From Portulaca oleracea (Eukaryota > Streptophyta > Magnoliopsida > Caryophyllales > Portulacaceae): DNA of 64,000 nt. This document shows, piece after piece, positions 21,031-33,540 of this stretch. The position numbers were made by a program, and so were the translations under genes. Each line of letters starts with the position of its first letter. Within the stretch, counting starts at the first letter, position 1. The stretch covers positions 24,218,317 through 24,282,316 of the forward strand of contig CM055876.1 in NCBI GenBank assembly GCA_029582165.1, given 5' to 3'. The notes beneath the pieces are model-generated. The model did not search any database. It was not told the DNA's origin and saw only the letters and a program-made list of their open reading frames with translations.

Positions 21031-21514
21031 TACAGTTGTCAATTCGAGCGGGCGAGCGGGTTATGAGTCAGTCGTACATCGGGTTAGATTAAATGCGGAT
21101 CGGGTATATTTCGAGTTCGGGTAATGGTTTATTGATTACAACCTTTTTCCGTTTTTCCTTTAAAAACATGTGTCTAAATACATTTTTTATATAATATACA
21201 TAATATAATACGTTTATCTTATAGTCACGATGAATTATTATAAATATTTCAACTTAAACTAGAGAAATAACAGATGAATAAATTGCAATCATAGTTTAAT
21301 AGTCATGAAATCCTATGAAACTTCACAAAATCTTATAGATTTCAAGTTAAATAAAGTTTCCAGGTCAAACGGACGGGTCGGGTTAACCCGCTAATTTGCA
21401 GATTTTTACGTTTGATTTACTTCGGGTGCAGATCGAGAAAATCATATTCAAAACCCAGAATTTCCTGACGGGTTTGGGTCTGATTATCTGATTGGGTCAA
21501 AGATCGACACTCTA
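21031..21514. mobile_element. hAT-type non-autonomous element 1
   Basis: 484 bp rich in the GGGTCGGGT/GACGGGT words typical of small plant hAT elements. Terminal inverted repeats are TACAGTTGTC and TAGAGTGTCG (imperfect). The 8-bp flanks GCTAATCT (21023-21030) and GCTAATCC (21515-21522) differ at one base, the size expected of hAT target duplications. No transposase. Confidence 0.75.
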
Positions 21515-21522
21515 GCTAATCC

Positions 21523-22173
21523 TGTAAAACAAGCTGGAAGGCTTCTATCTGGTAGAATTCAACCTGAACTCTCCAGTATAGGAGCTCCTTCATCACAAGT
21601 TCTTCAGATCAACATTTGGCCACAGTAAAGTAAAAGAACATGAAACAAGCAGTAGATGACGCTATGAGAGGAAGAAGAGCTTAAACAAAGTCTTGTCTTT
21701 TCATCTATTTCAATAAATATATGTTAACAGAAAATCTCCAAACTGAACAAAGGGTGCAACATAAATTGGACATTGGCGTCCCAATATGAGAATTTCCCTG
21801 CAGCAAAAACATCACTGGATGTCCTCAGTTGTCAAAACCTTTCACATTCAGTCCCCCACCACCAAAAGCTCATTCAGCCATAATTTGCAATAATTCCACT
21901 CCACTTCAGATTAATCCTGTCAAAACCAGAAGTACACATGCACATAAGAGCCCCCCCGGTACAGAATAAGAGTTATATGAAACCACAACAGCACCTCCAT
22001 CCCACAAGGGCACATTGTGTTTAGTCTCACCCAGATCACTTACTATCTTCTAGAAGCCAGGTGTGCAGAGTTGGTCCTGTACGACACAAGTACGGCTCAC
22101 TGTTAGAATACGACAAAGCTGGATCACGGAGCACTGCCATAAATAATACCAGCACAATAAACAGAATCAAAAC
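21523..22173. other. 3' region of the host gene
   Basis: No coding region beyond a possible extra terminal exon of the minus-strand gene (about 22040-22100). Presumed 3' UTR and downstream sequence. I could not identify a polyadenylation signal with confidence. Confidence 0.4.
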
Positions 22174-25100
22174 CTACCTGCCCTGCTGTTTACCCACAAA
22201 ACCAGCAGCACCAACTCTGGCAGAAATTGGACCCTTGCTTTGCAGATTGCCATAGTTAGATCTATCAGAATGCACACCATTTTCAGCAGGCACCAGTACT
22301 GGTACTGGCGGGCCAGGCTTAAACTCTGACCCATTGAGTTCTGAAGTATCTTTCGACTTGCTCAAAATCTTCACATTTCCCGAAACACTGAAGCCAGAGC
22401 CATTGGGATGGTAGCTTTGAAGTCCCAATGTATGATTGGATTCAGAAGAGTTTCTCAGAGGCTTAGCTTCCAAGGATGGAACCTTCTTAATTCGACTGGT
22501 GTGAGCCATTGGCGTAACAGCCACTGAGGGGAAAAGGGGTGAATAGGGTGATGAAGCAGCAGCTGCTGCAGCAACTTTCGCCACTGCTGCTGTAGCTGCT
22601 ATAATTCCTTGTGCACCTTCTCTAAGTTGAATATAGTCCTCCTCAATTACGAAAAGCTGCAGTTGCAAAAAAGTTGTTGTAACCACTATCTCACAGTAAA
22701 CATTCATAGTTTTAGTCTTTTAGACACTCAAAACCACAGGGAAATAGAAGGAAAATTACTTCAGGGTGACTGGCAACAAAGTCATCAAGCTTTCCATATT
22801 TCTTTTTGTAATCATGCCAGTGAAGAGGTGCAAGCATCTTTGCAAGCCTGTTGGGCAACTGTTTGAACACCATGTCAATGAGATGCACCATTTTCTTAAA
22901 GATTTATAATAAAATAAACAGTTAAAGTAAAAATGCTAACCGTTGAGCTGATACGAATTTTGCCACCAGGAGGAATTGTTCGAACAATACAAGCTAACAA
23001 GGCCCTTTCATCAAGGAGAGCAACCTCTGGTGTACGCCCACTGGACAAGGAATTTGTCTGACCAGTTGGAACAGCAGCTTCAGATAAAATAGGATCAGTA
23101 GTATTGCTCACTACAGCTTCACGGAACTGCACCTGATGAACAGATGCTTCAGATGGGGATGGACTGGCAGCAGCACTGGTTTGCTCTACCATGACATCTT
23201 GATTTTCTGCTCCATTATCACCATTGTCAACAGCATTGTTCTCCTGAGCATATTGAACTTCAGTGTTAGTAACTATCAACTAATTTTACCTTCAGTCAAG
23301 CCTGCTCTGTTGAAGACACTAATATCAGTCTCAATTCTTTGGTTTATTGTGGGAAAGTTGAGAAAGTAGGCCATCTAAAGCAGTTTAAGTGAATTGGATC
23401 ATTAGATGTCAGACACTGCAAAAACTATGATGTGTATGCAGGCCCTTTTAATCCCCATGTCACCAGGAAAGATCATAGAATAATAAGGATCACTTCACAG
23501 ATACTGTAAAATCCTCTAAGCTTTAGGTTACTAGACCCACACATTGCTGACAATAATTGTTCACAGTTTCTAGAGACAAATCATTTTTACATCTACAGGT
23601 TGAGAATCTTGAATCTCTTTACAGTCCATGTCAGAGCTTTTGACAATACGACTAACGAATTGTCAGTTTCGCCATAAACCAAAACAGCCACACAGCAACT
23701 ATAACTGACAGCTCTGTTCAACTGTCTAATCAAACACATGAACAGAAATCAAAGTTCCATGTAGATATAGGAGACAAACCTTATTTTCATTAGTTTGATT
23801 GAGAGGTTCCAAACGCAATGACTCGGTGAATTGTGCAGAAATTTGCCCAAAGCTATCTTGAGCCTCAGAACCAGTCAAATAGCTTTTGTCAGCTGACTCG
23901 AGAATCTACAAAGACAAGTCTCATAAGTAAAGCAAATATAAGCAAACAAATCACATACAGAAACATATATCTGAATACAGTGATCATTATGTGCTACCTG
24001 TGCCTCCTTGCTGACTGATACTTGCGAATTAGGATCTAATCCTTGACTCATATGAGCATGCAAGTAATCTGCATGCAGACCAGGTCCACTAACAGAAAAG
24101 TCATAGTTATAACTTGATTCAGATCTTGATCTGTCTTCTTCATTCTGGGACAGCGAATGTTGGCTCTGAGATGATATTTGAGCCCCTTCTGGTAAAGCCT
24201 AAGAATGATACTAAAAATAAGCAAAATACTAACATTTCCATATAAATGTGAATGAAATAAGAAGTTACAAACATAAACCTGTTGGCTCTGCCACTGTTGG
24301 GAAGAAGTCATTGCTGGCACAGAATGAAAATGGCCAACATGGGAGTTCGGAACATGCAGCGGCACTGAGTGGTGGGCCCCTTGTTGATGCATGACATAAG
24401 GATGCACTGCAGTCACTTGTCCAGGTGGAAGATAGGAGGGCATCCCAAGAATGGGTGAAGGAGAAATTGGAAAAGTAGGAGCATGATTGGCCTACAGAAC
24501 AGCAGGAAGTGCTACTCAATCAGGACGAAGGAATGGATATATATGATTGAAGACATGCAAAATCATACTGCATAAATAAACAATCACCACACTAGACATT
24601 ATGAAAATCTACTCCTAGAAAGGACACAAAAAATTTCACTAGCAACAGCCAAAACATAAGCTGGAGGTAGTGAACTAGCATCAAAAGAAGTCCCAGCAAT
24701 GTGGATTGGCCCGTATGAAAGTTGCGAAGGACAAGAGGACCATGCCACATAGGGGCTCCACATAAGTGCTAAGGCTGCTCCTTATTGTAGGATTGCTTGG
24801 TAAGGCATTGATAATTGATATATGTTTTAAAACTTTATTTTGCATAGCATTAAGTATTACCTCCTTTACAAAACTTTTCCGAATGTAAAGGTATCCGGTT
24901 AAAGTAGTGTCTCCAATAAAACTAACACAACTTTTGTAAACTTTTCTGAATGTAAAGGTATCTGGTTAAAGTAGTGTCTCCAATAAAACTAACACAACTT
25001 TTGTTAAAATGACTAATCAAGCCCTAAACTGCAAGGTACCCAGAAGCACATGGACCAAACACATGAAATTCCAGGAAACATCCACAAATGACAAATAATC

Positions 25101-28100
25101 ATGGGGGCAAGGGCATCTTCAACCCATTGGCTAAAACCAAAGATTAAGCTCCAAAATCAGGTCAAAAGTTTAGGTTTTCATTTTTTTAAATTTTGACTGC
25201 TACATGTAGTTTACAATAATGAAGGCCATTTGTTTTCCTACCAGCACCTGTGCAGTGCTAAAGTCCAATATTCCTCCCAACACTGCCATTTTTTGGCTTG
25301 GGTGGTCTCAAGCTCCAGAGGTAAAGTCTCCATCGAAGGGATTTCTTAAAATGAGAAACGTTACATGGCAACTAGCACCTATGTGCCTAGGTTCAGAACG
25401 GCTAACCATCTCTTTGTTTACAGTTTAGACTGTCAGGGTTTATTAACATCTGTATCTTTATCTTTCCCCGATGGGGGGTTAGTTGGGCATATCATACTGT
25501 CAAAGGGGGTGGTGGCTTGTAGAAGAAGCTTTCCATGATGGGGGGCTTCGGGGCAATTTATTATATGCTCCTTAGAGCACATACTCATTCATACATCAAT
25601 GTATTTTTTAAATGTGTACTTATCACATATTAATATTTTTATGTTTAAAATTCATTGGCGTAACTTGAGGTCTGGGATGATATCTGGGTTGACTAAATCA
25701 ACAACGTATTCGTCAAAGCTTTTGCTAACAGGGTCCCGATGAATGGAATCCTCGGCAGTGTTGTAATCATACAGCGAAAGCGGGCTGCCAACGACATCCC
25801 CATCATAAGAACCAAAGGACATCCTTTCAGGCTCAAATGGCTGGGAATTCTGAACCATGAGGTGCCCAAATTCCTCTTCAAGCCTGGCCATGGCTGTCTG
25901 AAGCACATCATGAACCTTTCTCAGAAGGTCGACTTGTTCAGTGTCCTTATCCAAACATAAGGCTTCCAATTCTTCAGCCAAGAGACAAGCTTCGTCCACA
26001 GCTTTGAGGTACTCAGAAGCATCATCAGGGCCGGATTCCTATATTCATTGGCCTCTTCAACAGATGGAAGCCACAGGTGTCAAGCCCACAGGAACTTATG
26101 TTCAAATTCCGATTACTCATAAAAGAAGAAAAAAAAAACAATAATGGCATCATTCTGACAATTGGTGCATGGAACAGGAGAATGCCCATCACTTAAGTCA
26201 AACAAGATTTGACCACAACTCAAGAGGAACATTAAGACTAAAAGAGAGTTCGGACTTGATGGAGAATTACAGTTGCTAACCCTAAATAAGGAATCCTTTT
26301 AGCTTAAGGCCCCGGCCCCGGCCCCGGCCCCACCTCCTGGTAACATTTGTAGACAGTTGACATCTTCACATCTGCTTCAAAAAGTGTCCATCCCAAATCT
26401 CTTTTATTTTGTTCTTTTTTTTTTTTTTTACACTAGCAGGCACATCAGTCAAATTGTTACATTCATTGTCCATCCATTCTGATTTGGTTCACTCAATTAC
26501 AGTACAATGGATCTATTAAAATTTTGGGTGCTACAGATTTCTTTCCTTGAAAACAAGAAAAACCATTATTATCGGAAGTTCGGAACCAAAAGATAGACAG
26601 CACCACCAAGCTCTTAAGGGAAAGCACGCCAGAGCATGTTCTAGGGGGCTACAAAAGATTGCTATCCCACCCAAAGAGAGTCTATCAACAAAATTACCAT
26701 TAGATAAATAACAGCCGATATAACCTATTTACAAAATACAGTCAGTATCCATTTATCCACGCTATACTCAGCGGCAGTTTATTGATGCTAATGCATTTAC
26801 ACAATATATTTCCCTGATCTATGAACTCCATAGCTTCCATTCCTTATGAATCATAGTTCTCGGCTTCTTGCACAACTATGCATACTATTTTGTCAAATTC
26901 TTTCTCATAAAACTCCAAACCAAAATCCCTCCTACAAACCCAACTAGAAAAGGCCAAGCATGCATCTCAGCACACCAAACCCAAAAATCAATCCATTCTA
27001 CACTGCCATTAACTCTTTTTTTAAGAGTAACAAAACCATGTATTAGACACTAAGGGGGTGTCACCCATTTACAAAAAGGGGCTTAAGAAAAATTTAAAAT
27101 TATAAAGAAAAAACTTAACCCTTAAGCTCTCTACAATAATCTCATCCACAAAATCCAAAATATTTTACCATGATGAAAACATTACATACTGTTCTCAAAA
27201 GTTAAAAGTTTGAAATCAATAAGCATTCTGGCTTTGTCCTCAATTTTTCCAAAAGTTTCTTTCCTTCCAAGTGCACTGCCAAATAGTCGGAGGACTCAAA
27301 CTCCATACACTAAGAACCAAACTCTTCTTCAACCTTTTTCTCCATGCCACGGAGACATCTTCCAAACCTAGAGGTTGCACCAACTAACCCCCCCCCCCCC
27401 CAATCAAAGAAAACACCAAATGCCAAAGGGTAGAGACACGAGTACAATGAATAAAGAAGTACTCTCCCTCCTCTCACTCAAAGAGCGCCTAATAACAAAG
27501 TATCTTCTTTTAAGCATGTCGCCAGGGGGTATCTTTCCTTTGGTGATCGGCCAAGCAAAAATAATAGCTTAGTGGGAGCTTTACACTTGCACATAGCCTG
27601 GTGTGGAAAGAATCTCCCATGCAACTCCTTAAACATCTACATGTATAAACTATTCACAGTAAGTTGCCTGCTAGAGTTAGGCGACTAAAGTATACATCAT
27701 AACCTTCAAGAGCTACCTTAATTTTACACAGCAAAACCAATAGATTGAACACACTTTCCTCATCAAAAGCTAATCTCAACACTATGCATCATGTCAAAAC
27801 AAGAACCTAGCCCCCTTCTCCACTTCAAAGTGCATCATTAATTGGAACCTTACCAAAACCACCTATAATAGACCTCCAACAACCAAACCCCACAGGCAAC
27901 GGTAGGCTTCTTACTCCAACAACCATGCCTTTGAACTCCGTACATAGTTACAATCACCTTTCTCCATAAAGCAACCCCTTCTTTAGCAAAGCTCCAAAAC
28001 CATTTGCCTTTTAAGTGTTTCATTTGTGTTTGGTAGGAAAAAGATATATATTCATAATTGGACTAAAAGAACTGATGTTCAACTAGCACCATACAAAGTT

Positions 28101-31100
28101 ATGTATAACCATAAGACAAACTGCCCACAAAATCGACCACATCAAAAAAGGAGAGCTAAACTTCCCATTCACCCAAAAGAAGAAAGACTTGACAAAATGT
28201 CTAATACCAAGGTCACCCTCAATTTTAGGAGAATACGCGTTATCCCATTTAACACAACAAAGACCCTTACTGTAGCCTCTTCGGTTCAAAGACATCACAT
28301 AAACAAGGAGGCTACCTAAAGTGCTTTGCGATAAAGTGAGTCTACCATCTTTTAACAGAAGATTAAATTTTCAACTGGCTAATCCCTGTGCAATCTTTCC
28401 ACAACATGATCTTACTTGTTTTGCATTTAAAAGAATCACCAAAAGGAATGCCAAGGTAGGGAGAGGGAACATGCTCAACCACATATCCAAACAAAAAGCA
28501 CTATCAGATAAATCCCATTCACTTATCCAATAGGAATGAGAACACTTTGACAGATTAAATTTGAGGCCAAAAATATTTCAAAAAACAAAGGAATACATTT
28601 CAAATAACCCAAATTACTTTCGAAACACGAGCAGAAAAACAAGTTGCCATCAGTGAGAGATAAATGAGAAAACAACACACTCGGAGAATGGGGGTTTGAA
28701 ATGGGAAGGCCCTCCAAAAGCCCACTTAATCAGCCTTATTCACAAGCTTACTGAAAGTCTCCCTCACTAGGATGAAAAGAGGAGAAAGAAGGTCCCCAGA
28801 CAAAGCCCTCTCATGCTAGGCTGGGAAAAGAAACACACTTTACTATTAACAAGATCATTCGATCACTAGGATGAAAGAAGAGGAGCAAGAGGGTCCCCCA
28901 ACGAAGCCCTTCCCAGCTGGAGAAGAAACCAGATGCTTTACCTTTAACAAGATTATAGATTAGATCACACACATGAGCTCTGATACTCACTCTTCTAAAT
29001 AGTAGCCGTACCCGTCTCCGACACGACACGACATGGATATGGACACAGGATAGTGTCCGACACCCACTTTGGCTATTGGACACTTCTGAGCTGTCCTTAG
29101 ATGATCCATAACTTGAAGTGATTATTTTGGAGGATGATGTAGAGGGAATACACTCATGCTAACTAGGGAAATTTTGATTGTTTTATGGATTAACTCCATA
29201 AGTTTACTGTTTATTTTTATGTTAGACATTACCTAAGTTGTTATTATTGTTTTATGAACAATGATTATGAAATTTTTAAGTATTTAGCTTATCATAATAG
29301 TTGTGTGTGAACCCATATCCGTGTCCCCGTACCCGTGTCCAAATACAAGACCTTGTCCCCGAGTCCTACAAAAGCAAAAAAATTGTGTCAGATCCTCGGA
29401 TATGTGTCAGGGTCCGACACCCGTACCTGAGTCTGAGTAACATAGCACATGAGGATAGTATCCTACAAGATTGAAGTAGCTTATATAGATTAATAATTAA
29501 ATTTTTACCACATTCTTCCATCAAGAGCAATATTTCAACTAGCTAATGCAATATCCAAAGAAATATTTTGGGGAACTCCGCCTGAGAAAATAGAAAGTAT
29601 ACATATTTAGGATCCTGATTAACTCAGGATCCTTGTTGCATTTCTTAAGTTATTCACTCAATTAACTTAATGTAGAGTATCCTACAAGCTTGAAGTGACT
29701 TAATATAGAGTATCATTAAACTTTTACTGCATTGTTCCATCAAGATCAATATTTCAACTAGCTAAAGCAATATCCAAAGAAATATTTTGGGGAACGCCAC
29801 CCTAGGAAAATAGGAAGACTAGGTATTCCTGATTTCATACAAATCTTTGTTTCATTTGTTAAGTTATACACTCAATTAACTTGTTGAATTCATACTTTTT
29901 TGAGTTTCAACTATTTGAAACTACATGAGGTACAGGGTTCAGAAGACTTTAAGTTTAACAACTCCGGAACTGTTTGTACTGTATTCCGTAACTATGTTTG
30001 AGAACTTTTGTAGTATTGTTTGATCTCAAGCACCAACAATGATTGCTCTGAGTATTCTACATCACAAACATCTTGTCCAAGCAAAAAGGACGTACGGAAA
30101 GCTGAGTAAAGGTTACCGGAAGATCAAGAGGGTGTTAATTAAAATGCAAGCATAACCCCCCCCCCCCCCCCTCAAAAAAAAACACACACGCACGCCCAAT
30201 AAATAATGATCAAACAGGTAATAGGCGCACCTGCGTTGAACCACTTCCCATTGAACCAAATGGCTGAGAATTTTCTGAATTTCCATTTTGAAGACCCCCG
30301 GAACTAAGATTTGATGTACCACCTCCATTAGTTTCCACACTGTTTGATCCAGCTTGGGATCCATCACTTGATGTAATTTGCGGGACACCTGATTCAGTGT
30401 TATAGGATCCACTCTTTCCTCTGACTCCAGCCAGCTCAAGCTGAAGTTGTTGAATTGCTTGCATTTGCTGTCTCTCCATCTCTGCAGACTGATAATTGAA
30501 AGGCCTAGATATCAGAAACAACAATAGCAACATATGCGCGCGCGCGCGCACACACACAGAGCAGCAGCATGCAAAAGATATCGTAATGCATAAGAACTCT
30601 TTGAGTAACTGATGGATGTGCAAATAAGCACCTAGGATAAACAAATGACACTTCCGTTGAAAGAGTAGGGACTTACAGATAAGCAAATAATATTTCCCTA
30701 CTCACGCCCTCCCTACCATTGCTCCCATGTATGAAGGGGACACTAGACAAGCAAAGCAACCTTAGTGCTCTTCAAAGGCAAAACCAAAATTTTAAAAAAA
30801 AATATTGTTAAACCCCAACCAACCCCCTCCCTCCCCCCACAAGTGATTACTAGCATGGCTCAATGTGATAATTATACTAATGCAGTTCTCCACAAATATC
30901 CTAACAGTAAGGCAAATTGCATAACTAGAAATCTACGGAGTAAACCTGTCGTTGACAAAAAAGCCAAAGCTGATGACACTGTTCTGTACGTTCCCGTAGC
31001 TCAGCTTGCAATGTAGTTGACTGCAACCCATCCATTTCTTGCACACGTGCGATCCAAGCTTGTGCTTCTCTTAATTGCTCATCCCTGAAGAGCAGGGTCT

Positions 31101-32593
31101 CTTGATCTGCCCGACGCTGCAATGCCAAAAATATCACCAAGTTAACCGATGGTGAATGACAGCAGAGGCAACTGTGGCAAATCTCATATGAGACCAAGTT
31201 CCCCACTTCTTCGTAGCAAATCAAATTCAATACATCCAAAAAGAATACACTATTAAATGGATACTAGACAGCTCCAAACCTGTATGGATGGTTAAAACTA
31301 CCAATCAGTACAGACAACTAATCAATCAAATTGATTGCATACCTGTTCTTGCAACTCTAACAACTGCCTCTCTTTCTCTTGGATGTGCTCTTGGAGATCA
31401 TGTATTTGCTTCATATGATGAGCCCGCTCAGCTTCAATGTTATCGCGCTCCCTCCTATGGAAGAAAAGGAAACCAATTAATCAAGTGTGGTTTGAGGATA
31501 CCAATAATAGTATAGACAAAAAGCATACTCTAACAAATTGTCAACCCGTCAATTGGCATAACCAGCATAAAACATAACAACAGATCAATCGCCCAAAAAA
31601 ATCAAGTGGGCTTCAATGGTGGCTAGGCTCACCGAAAGTTTGCTAGTTCTTTATTCTGCTCCCTCAGTAAGTCTTCCTTGGCCCATGCCTATAAAAAGAC
31701 AATTCCAGATCAAACTACATTCAGCAAGAGTAAACAGTATGCAATGGCAACAAAAAAATCCAGGTTCTCCCAAACTAACAGCTTCATTGTCCAATCTAAC
31801 AGCATGCAACTCTCTTTCCTTCTCCTCCAACTTCCTCTCTAGTTCATGTATCGTTTGATCTCTTTCACGCAGCTGTTCCTGCACAATTCAACCAAACCCG
31901 CATAACATCAGCAACACAGTATAAAACAACAACGAAGCTACAACACTTGGTGATTTATTCTAGAAACCTGAAGCCGTGCAGCAACATTGGCTTGCTCTTT
32001 AATCCTAGCGTCAAAACTGCTCTGCATTTCCATAATCTCAGACTTTATAATCATCTGAGCCCGAAGTTCAACCTCCATTTGCTGCAGCTCTTCCCTCTGC
32101 CTGGCCAAACTATGAATTTTTTGCTGCAAAATCCCATCATCAACTCCCATAATGCCATCCATTTGTATGGAACAGAAGTCCATCCCATCAAGGGCATCTT
32201 GTCCTCGCTGCATCTTTTAACCAAAAACCCACATTAATCGCTTGCCCACACAAAACCCAGGAGAAAGGAAAAGACATTCCTCTCAATATACACACATAGT
32301 ACCTCATATATGGTCCGTTCATCAGAATGCCCTAGCTTCGACCTATCCAACTCCTATACATGAAACAAAATAACCAGATCATCAAAACCCTAGCTTTTGC
32401 CACACCAGCCCTAACTTTCTGATCAGCAAAAAGGAAAAAAACGGAAATCGAGAATCAAAACAAGTCGATGAATATAATATACCTCGTTCCCAGAGTTTCG
32501 AACGGGATGTTCAGAGACAGCACGCCACTCTTTGCGAGACGGAGACTGAGAGGAGACGGAAACGCTACGCCCAGCAGTGGCCGCAGCCTCCAT
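22174..32593 (-). CDS. Conserved plant coiled-coil protein with winged-helix-like C-terminal region (14 coding exons)
   Basis: This is the only intact-looking host gene. The model runs on the minus strand with exons 32593-32483, 32353-32303, 32213-31968, 31878-31780, 31688-31633, 31454-31343, 31116-30946, 30488-30231, 24491-24279, 24198-23998, 23905-23780, 23243-22941, 22858-22760 and 22656-22174. All introns are GT-AG. All junctions are phase 0 except exon 5/6 (phase 2). No stop interrupts about 842 residues. Residues about 55-310 form a long coiled coil (REERDQTIHELERK-type heptads). Residues about 300-620 are low complexity, rich in Ser, Gln and Asn, with LGMPSYLPPGQVTAVHPYV. Residues about 625-700 (ALLACIVRTIPPGGKIRIS, LHWHDYKKKYGKLDDFVASH, FVIEEDYIQLREGA) look like a winged-helix fold followed by an Ala-rich helix. 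The family is widespread in plants but I know no assigned function, so I give no symbol. Nucleic-acid or protein scaffolding is only a guess. Confidence 0.88.
24871..25004. repeat. Two-copy tandem repeat, 67-bp unit
   Basis: Units 24871-24937 and 24938-25004 are nearly identical (AAACTTTTCCGAATGTAAAG versus AAACTTTTCTGAATGTAAAG at their starts). The spacing is exact, consistent with a recent local duplication in the intron. Confidence 0.88.
25652..26035 (-). pseudogene. EXO70-like exocyst subunit gene fragment
   Basis: An open minus-strand frame of about 125 residues reads ESGPDDASEYLKAVDEACLL, then LQTAMARLEEEFGHLMVQNS, PFEPERMSFGS and VDLVNPDIIPDL. These blocks match the N-terminal region of plant EXO70 proteins, closest in my memory to the EXO70D clade, subunits of the exocyst tethering complex at the plasma membrane. 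The family is about 600-700 residues, so roughly one fifth is present and the conserved C-terminal Exo70 domain is absent. The fragment ends with a stop soon after IPDLK. It lies in the same orientation as the host gene, inside intron 8, and has no splice context of its own. It is probably a captured or retrocopied fragment. Confidence 0.7.
27013..28965 (-). mobile_element. LINE fragment in intron 8 (5'-truncated, degenerate)
   Basis: Minus-strand translation shows the L1 reverse transcriptase block RGLCQGD-like (near 28810), a decayed catalytic region HLSLTDGNLFFCSCFESNL (near 28640; FADD has become LTDG), and the later conserved block VKWDNAYSPKIEGDLGIRHF (near 28230). A zf-RVT-like tail follows, and an A-run (27013-27019 as T's on the + strand) may be the poly(A) end. 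A segment of about 100 bp around the GD motif is partly duplicated (about 28768-28830 and 28865-28930). No target duplication found. Confidence 0.7.
28978..29445. mobile_element. hAT-type non-autonomous element 2 (in intron 8)
   Basis: 468 bp flanked by the perfect 8-bp duplication CACATGAG (28970-28977 and 29446-29453). The inverted ends are CTCTGATACTCA and CTATGTTACTCA. The interior is rich in GTGTCCGACAC and CCCGTACCCGT words. It has no coding capacity. Confidence 0.82.
29458..29895. repeat. Two-copy tandem repeat, 219-bp period
   Basis: Both units begin GTATCCTACAAG (29458 and 29677) and share TCAATATTTCAACTAGCTAA and ATATTTTGGGGAAC blocks at the same offset. They are more diverged than the 67-bp repeat, so the duplication is older. 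Confidence 0.8.
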
Positions 32594-32907
32594 TGTAGAA
32601 ATTGGGGGAAATTTCGAAAAACCCTAAAATTATATCGGCTTTTTCAGAGAATGCGGAAAACCCTAGAAATCGAAAACATGGAAGAGGAGTGAGAATTGAA
32701 AATGCAGGGAAAGGGAAGAGAGAATGTGAGAAGACTGGGAGTCAGAGTGACGAGCGTTGTGCGGGAGATTGATTAAGGGTTTTAAGGAAGGAGACTGGGG
32801 AGAGATAGTTTTAAAGCCGAATCGTTGACGACAATAACCAGAGAGAGAGAGAGGGCGGAGAGAGAAATGAGAAGGTTAGATAATTGTGAGACTCCCGCCA
32901 TTTATAG
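32594..32907 (-). promoter_or_regulatory. Host gene core promoter and 5' UTR
   Basis: On the minus strand CTATAAATGG (32898-32907) is a good TATA box about 310 bp upstream of the start codon. Transcription would begin near 32870. The inferred 5' UTR is CT-rich (a GA run at about 32840-32855 on the + strand), as is common in plant leaders. Confidence 0.55.
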
Positions 32908-33540
32908 TAGAAGCTCTAGGCAACGTAAATGACATTCACGCTCACTACAGCGGCGCGTGTGTATCATCCCCGCAACCTAAGCCTATGTACGCTTGCAATT
33001 TATTACATGCTATTGGAGTATATGCTTCAAATGTGATCAATTTCAAGGGGATTTTCTACTTGGAGAGGTCTGTCCCAAATGGTAGCATAGTATAATTGTT
33101 CATTCATATTTACCTATTGTTCACTCCCAATAACATGACTGTTTACTCATTCATACATACACATTGACCATTGTTCCTTCTCAATAATATAATTGTTCAT
33201 TTATACTTACCCGTTGTTCACTCCCAATAACATAATTATTTACTCATTCTTATCCGGAGCACATGCTTTTGTACTCGTACATTATTATTATTTTCGAATG
33301 GGTGTTTGTTTCGACTCTAATATACTATACTTTGAGTATGATGGGTACCAAACTTTTTTCTTGGATAATAACATACTGTAATTTGGGAAGTGTTAGAAAA
33401 TAATGCATCTGAAATAATGTCGACGTCAGTTGATTCGACGGCGGTCTTACATGATAGTTTGAATAGCAACAAAATTAAAATTTTTACTAAATTAATGTCA
33501 TGTCATGCAAATAAGTCCAAATAAAGAAACATGAATTTGA
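32908..33540. other. Intergenic upstream of the host gene
   Basis: AT-rich with no genes. A loosely repeated block of about 100 bp (TGTTCACTCCCAATAACAT at about 33118 and 33218) is the only structure I see. Confidence 0.5.

Larger units (their letters stand above)
24492..30230 (-). other. Intron 8 of the host gene, 5.7 kb and transposon-filled
   Basis: The flanking exons end in ...GSGSTQ and begin ANHAPTFPISP, and these read continuously without a missing piece, so I infer one intron. All other introns are well under 1 kb. It contains a 67-bp tandem repeat, an EXO70-like fragment, a LINE fragment, a hAT element and a 219-bp tandem repeat. Poly-C runs are at 27389-27402 and about 30157-30171, and a GGCCCC microsatellite lies at about 26309-26332. 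I see nothing else in 26040-27010 or 29900-30230. Confidence 0.8.

Noticed and set aside
24048..24519. Minus-strand open frames overlapping the host gene exons but longer than them
   Set aside because: They run through introns. Splice sites and reading-frame continuity support the shorter exons instead.
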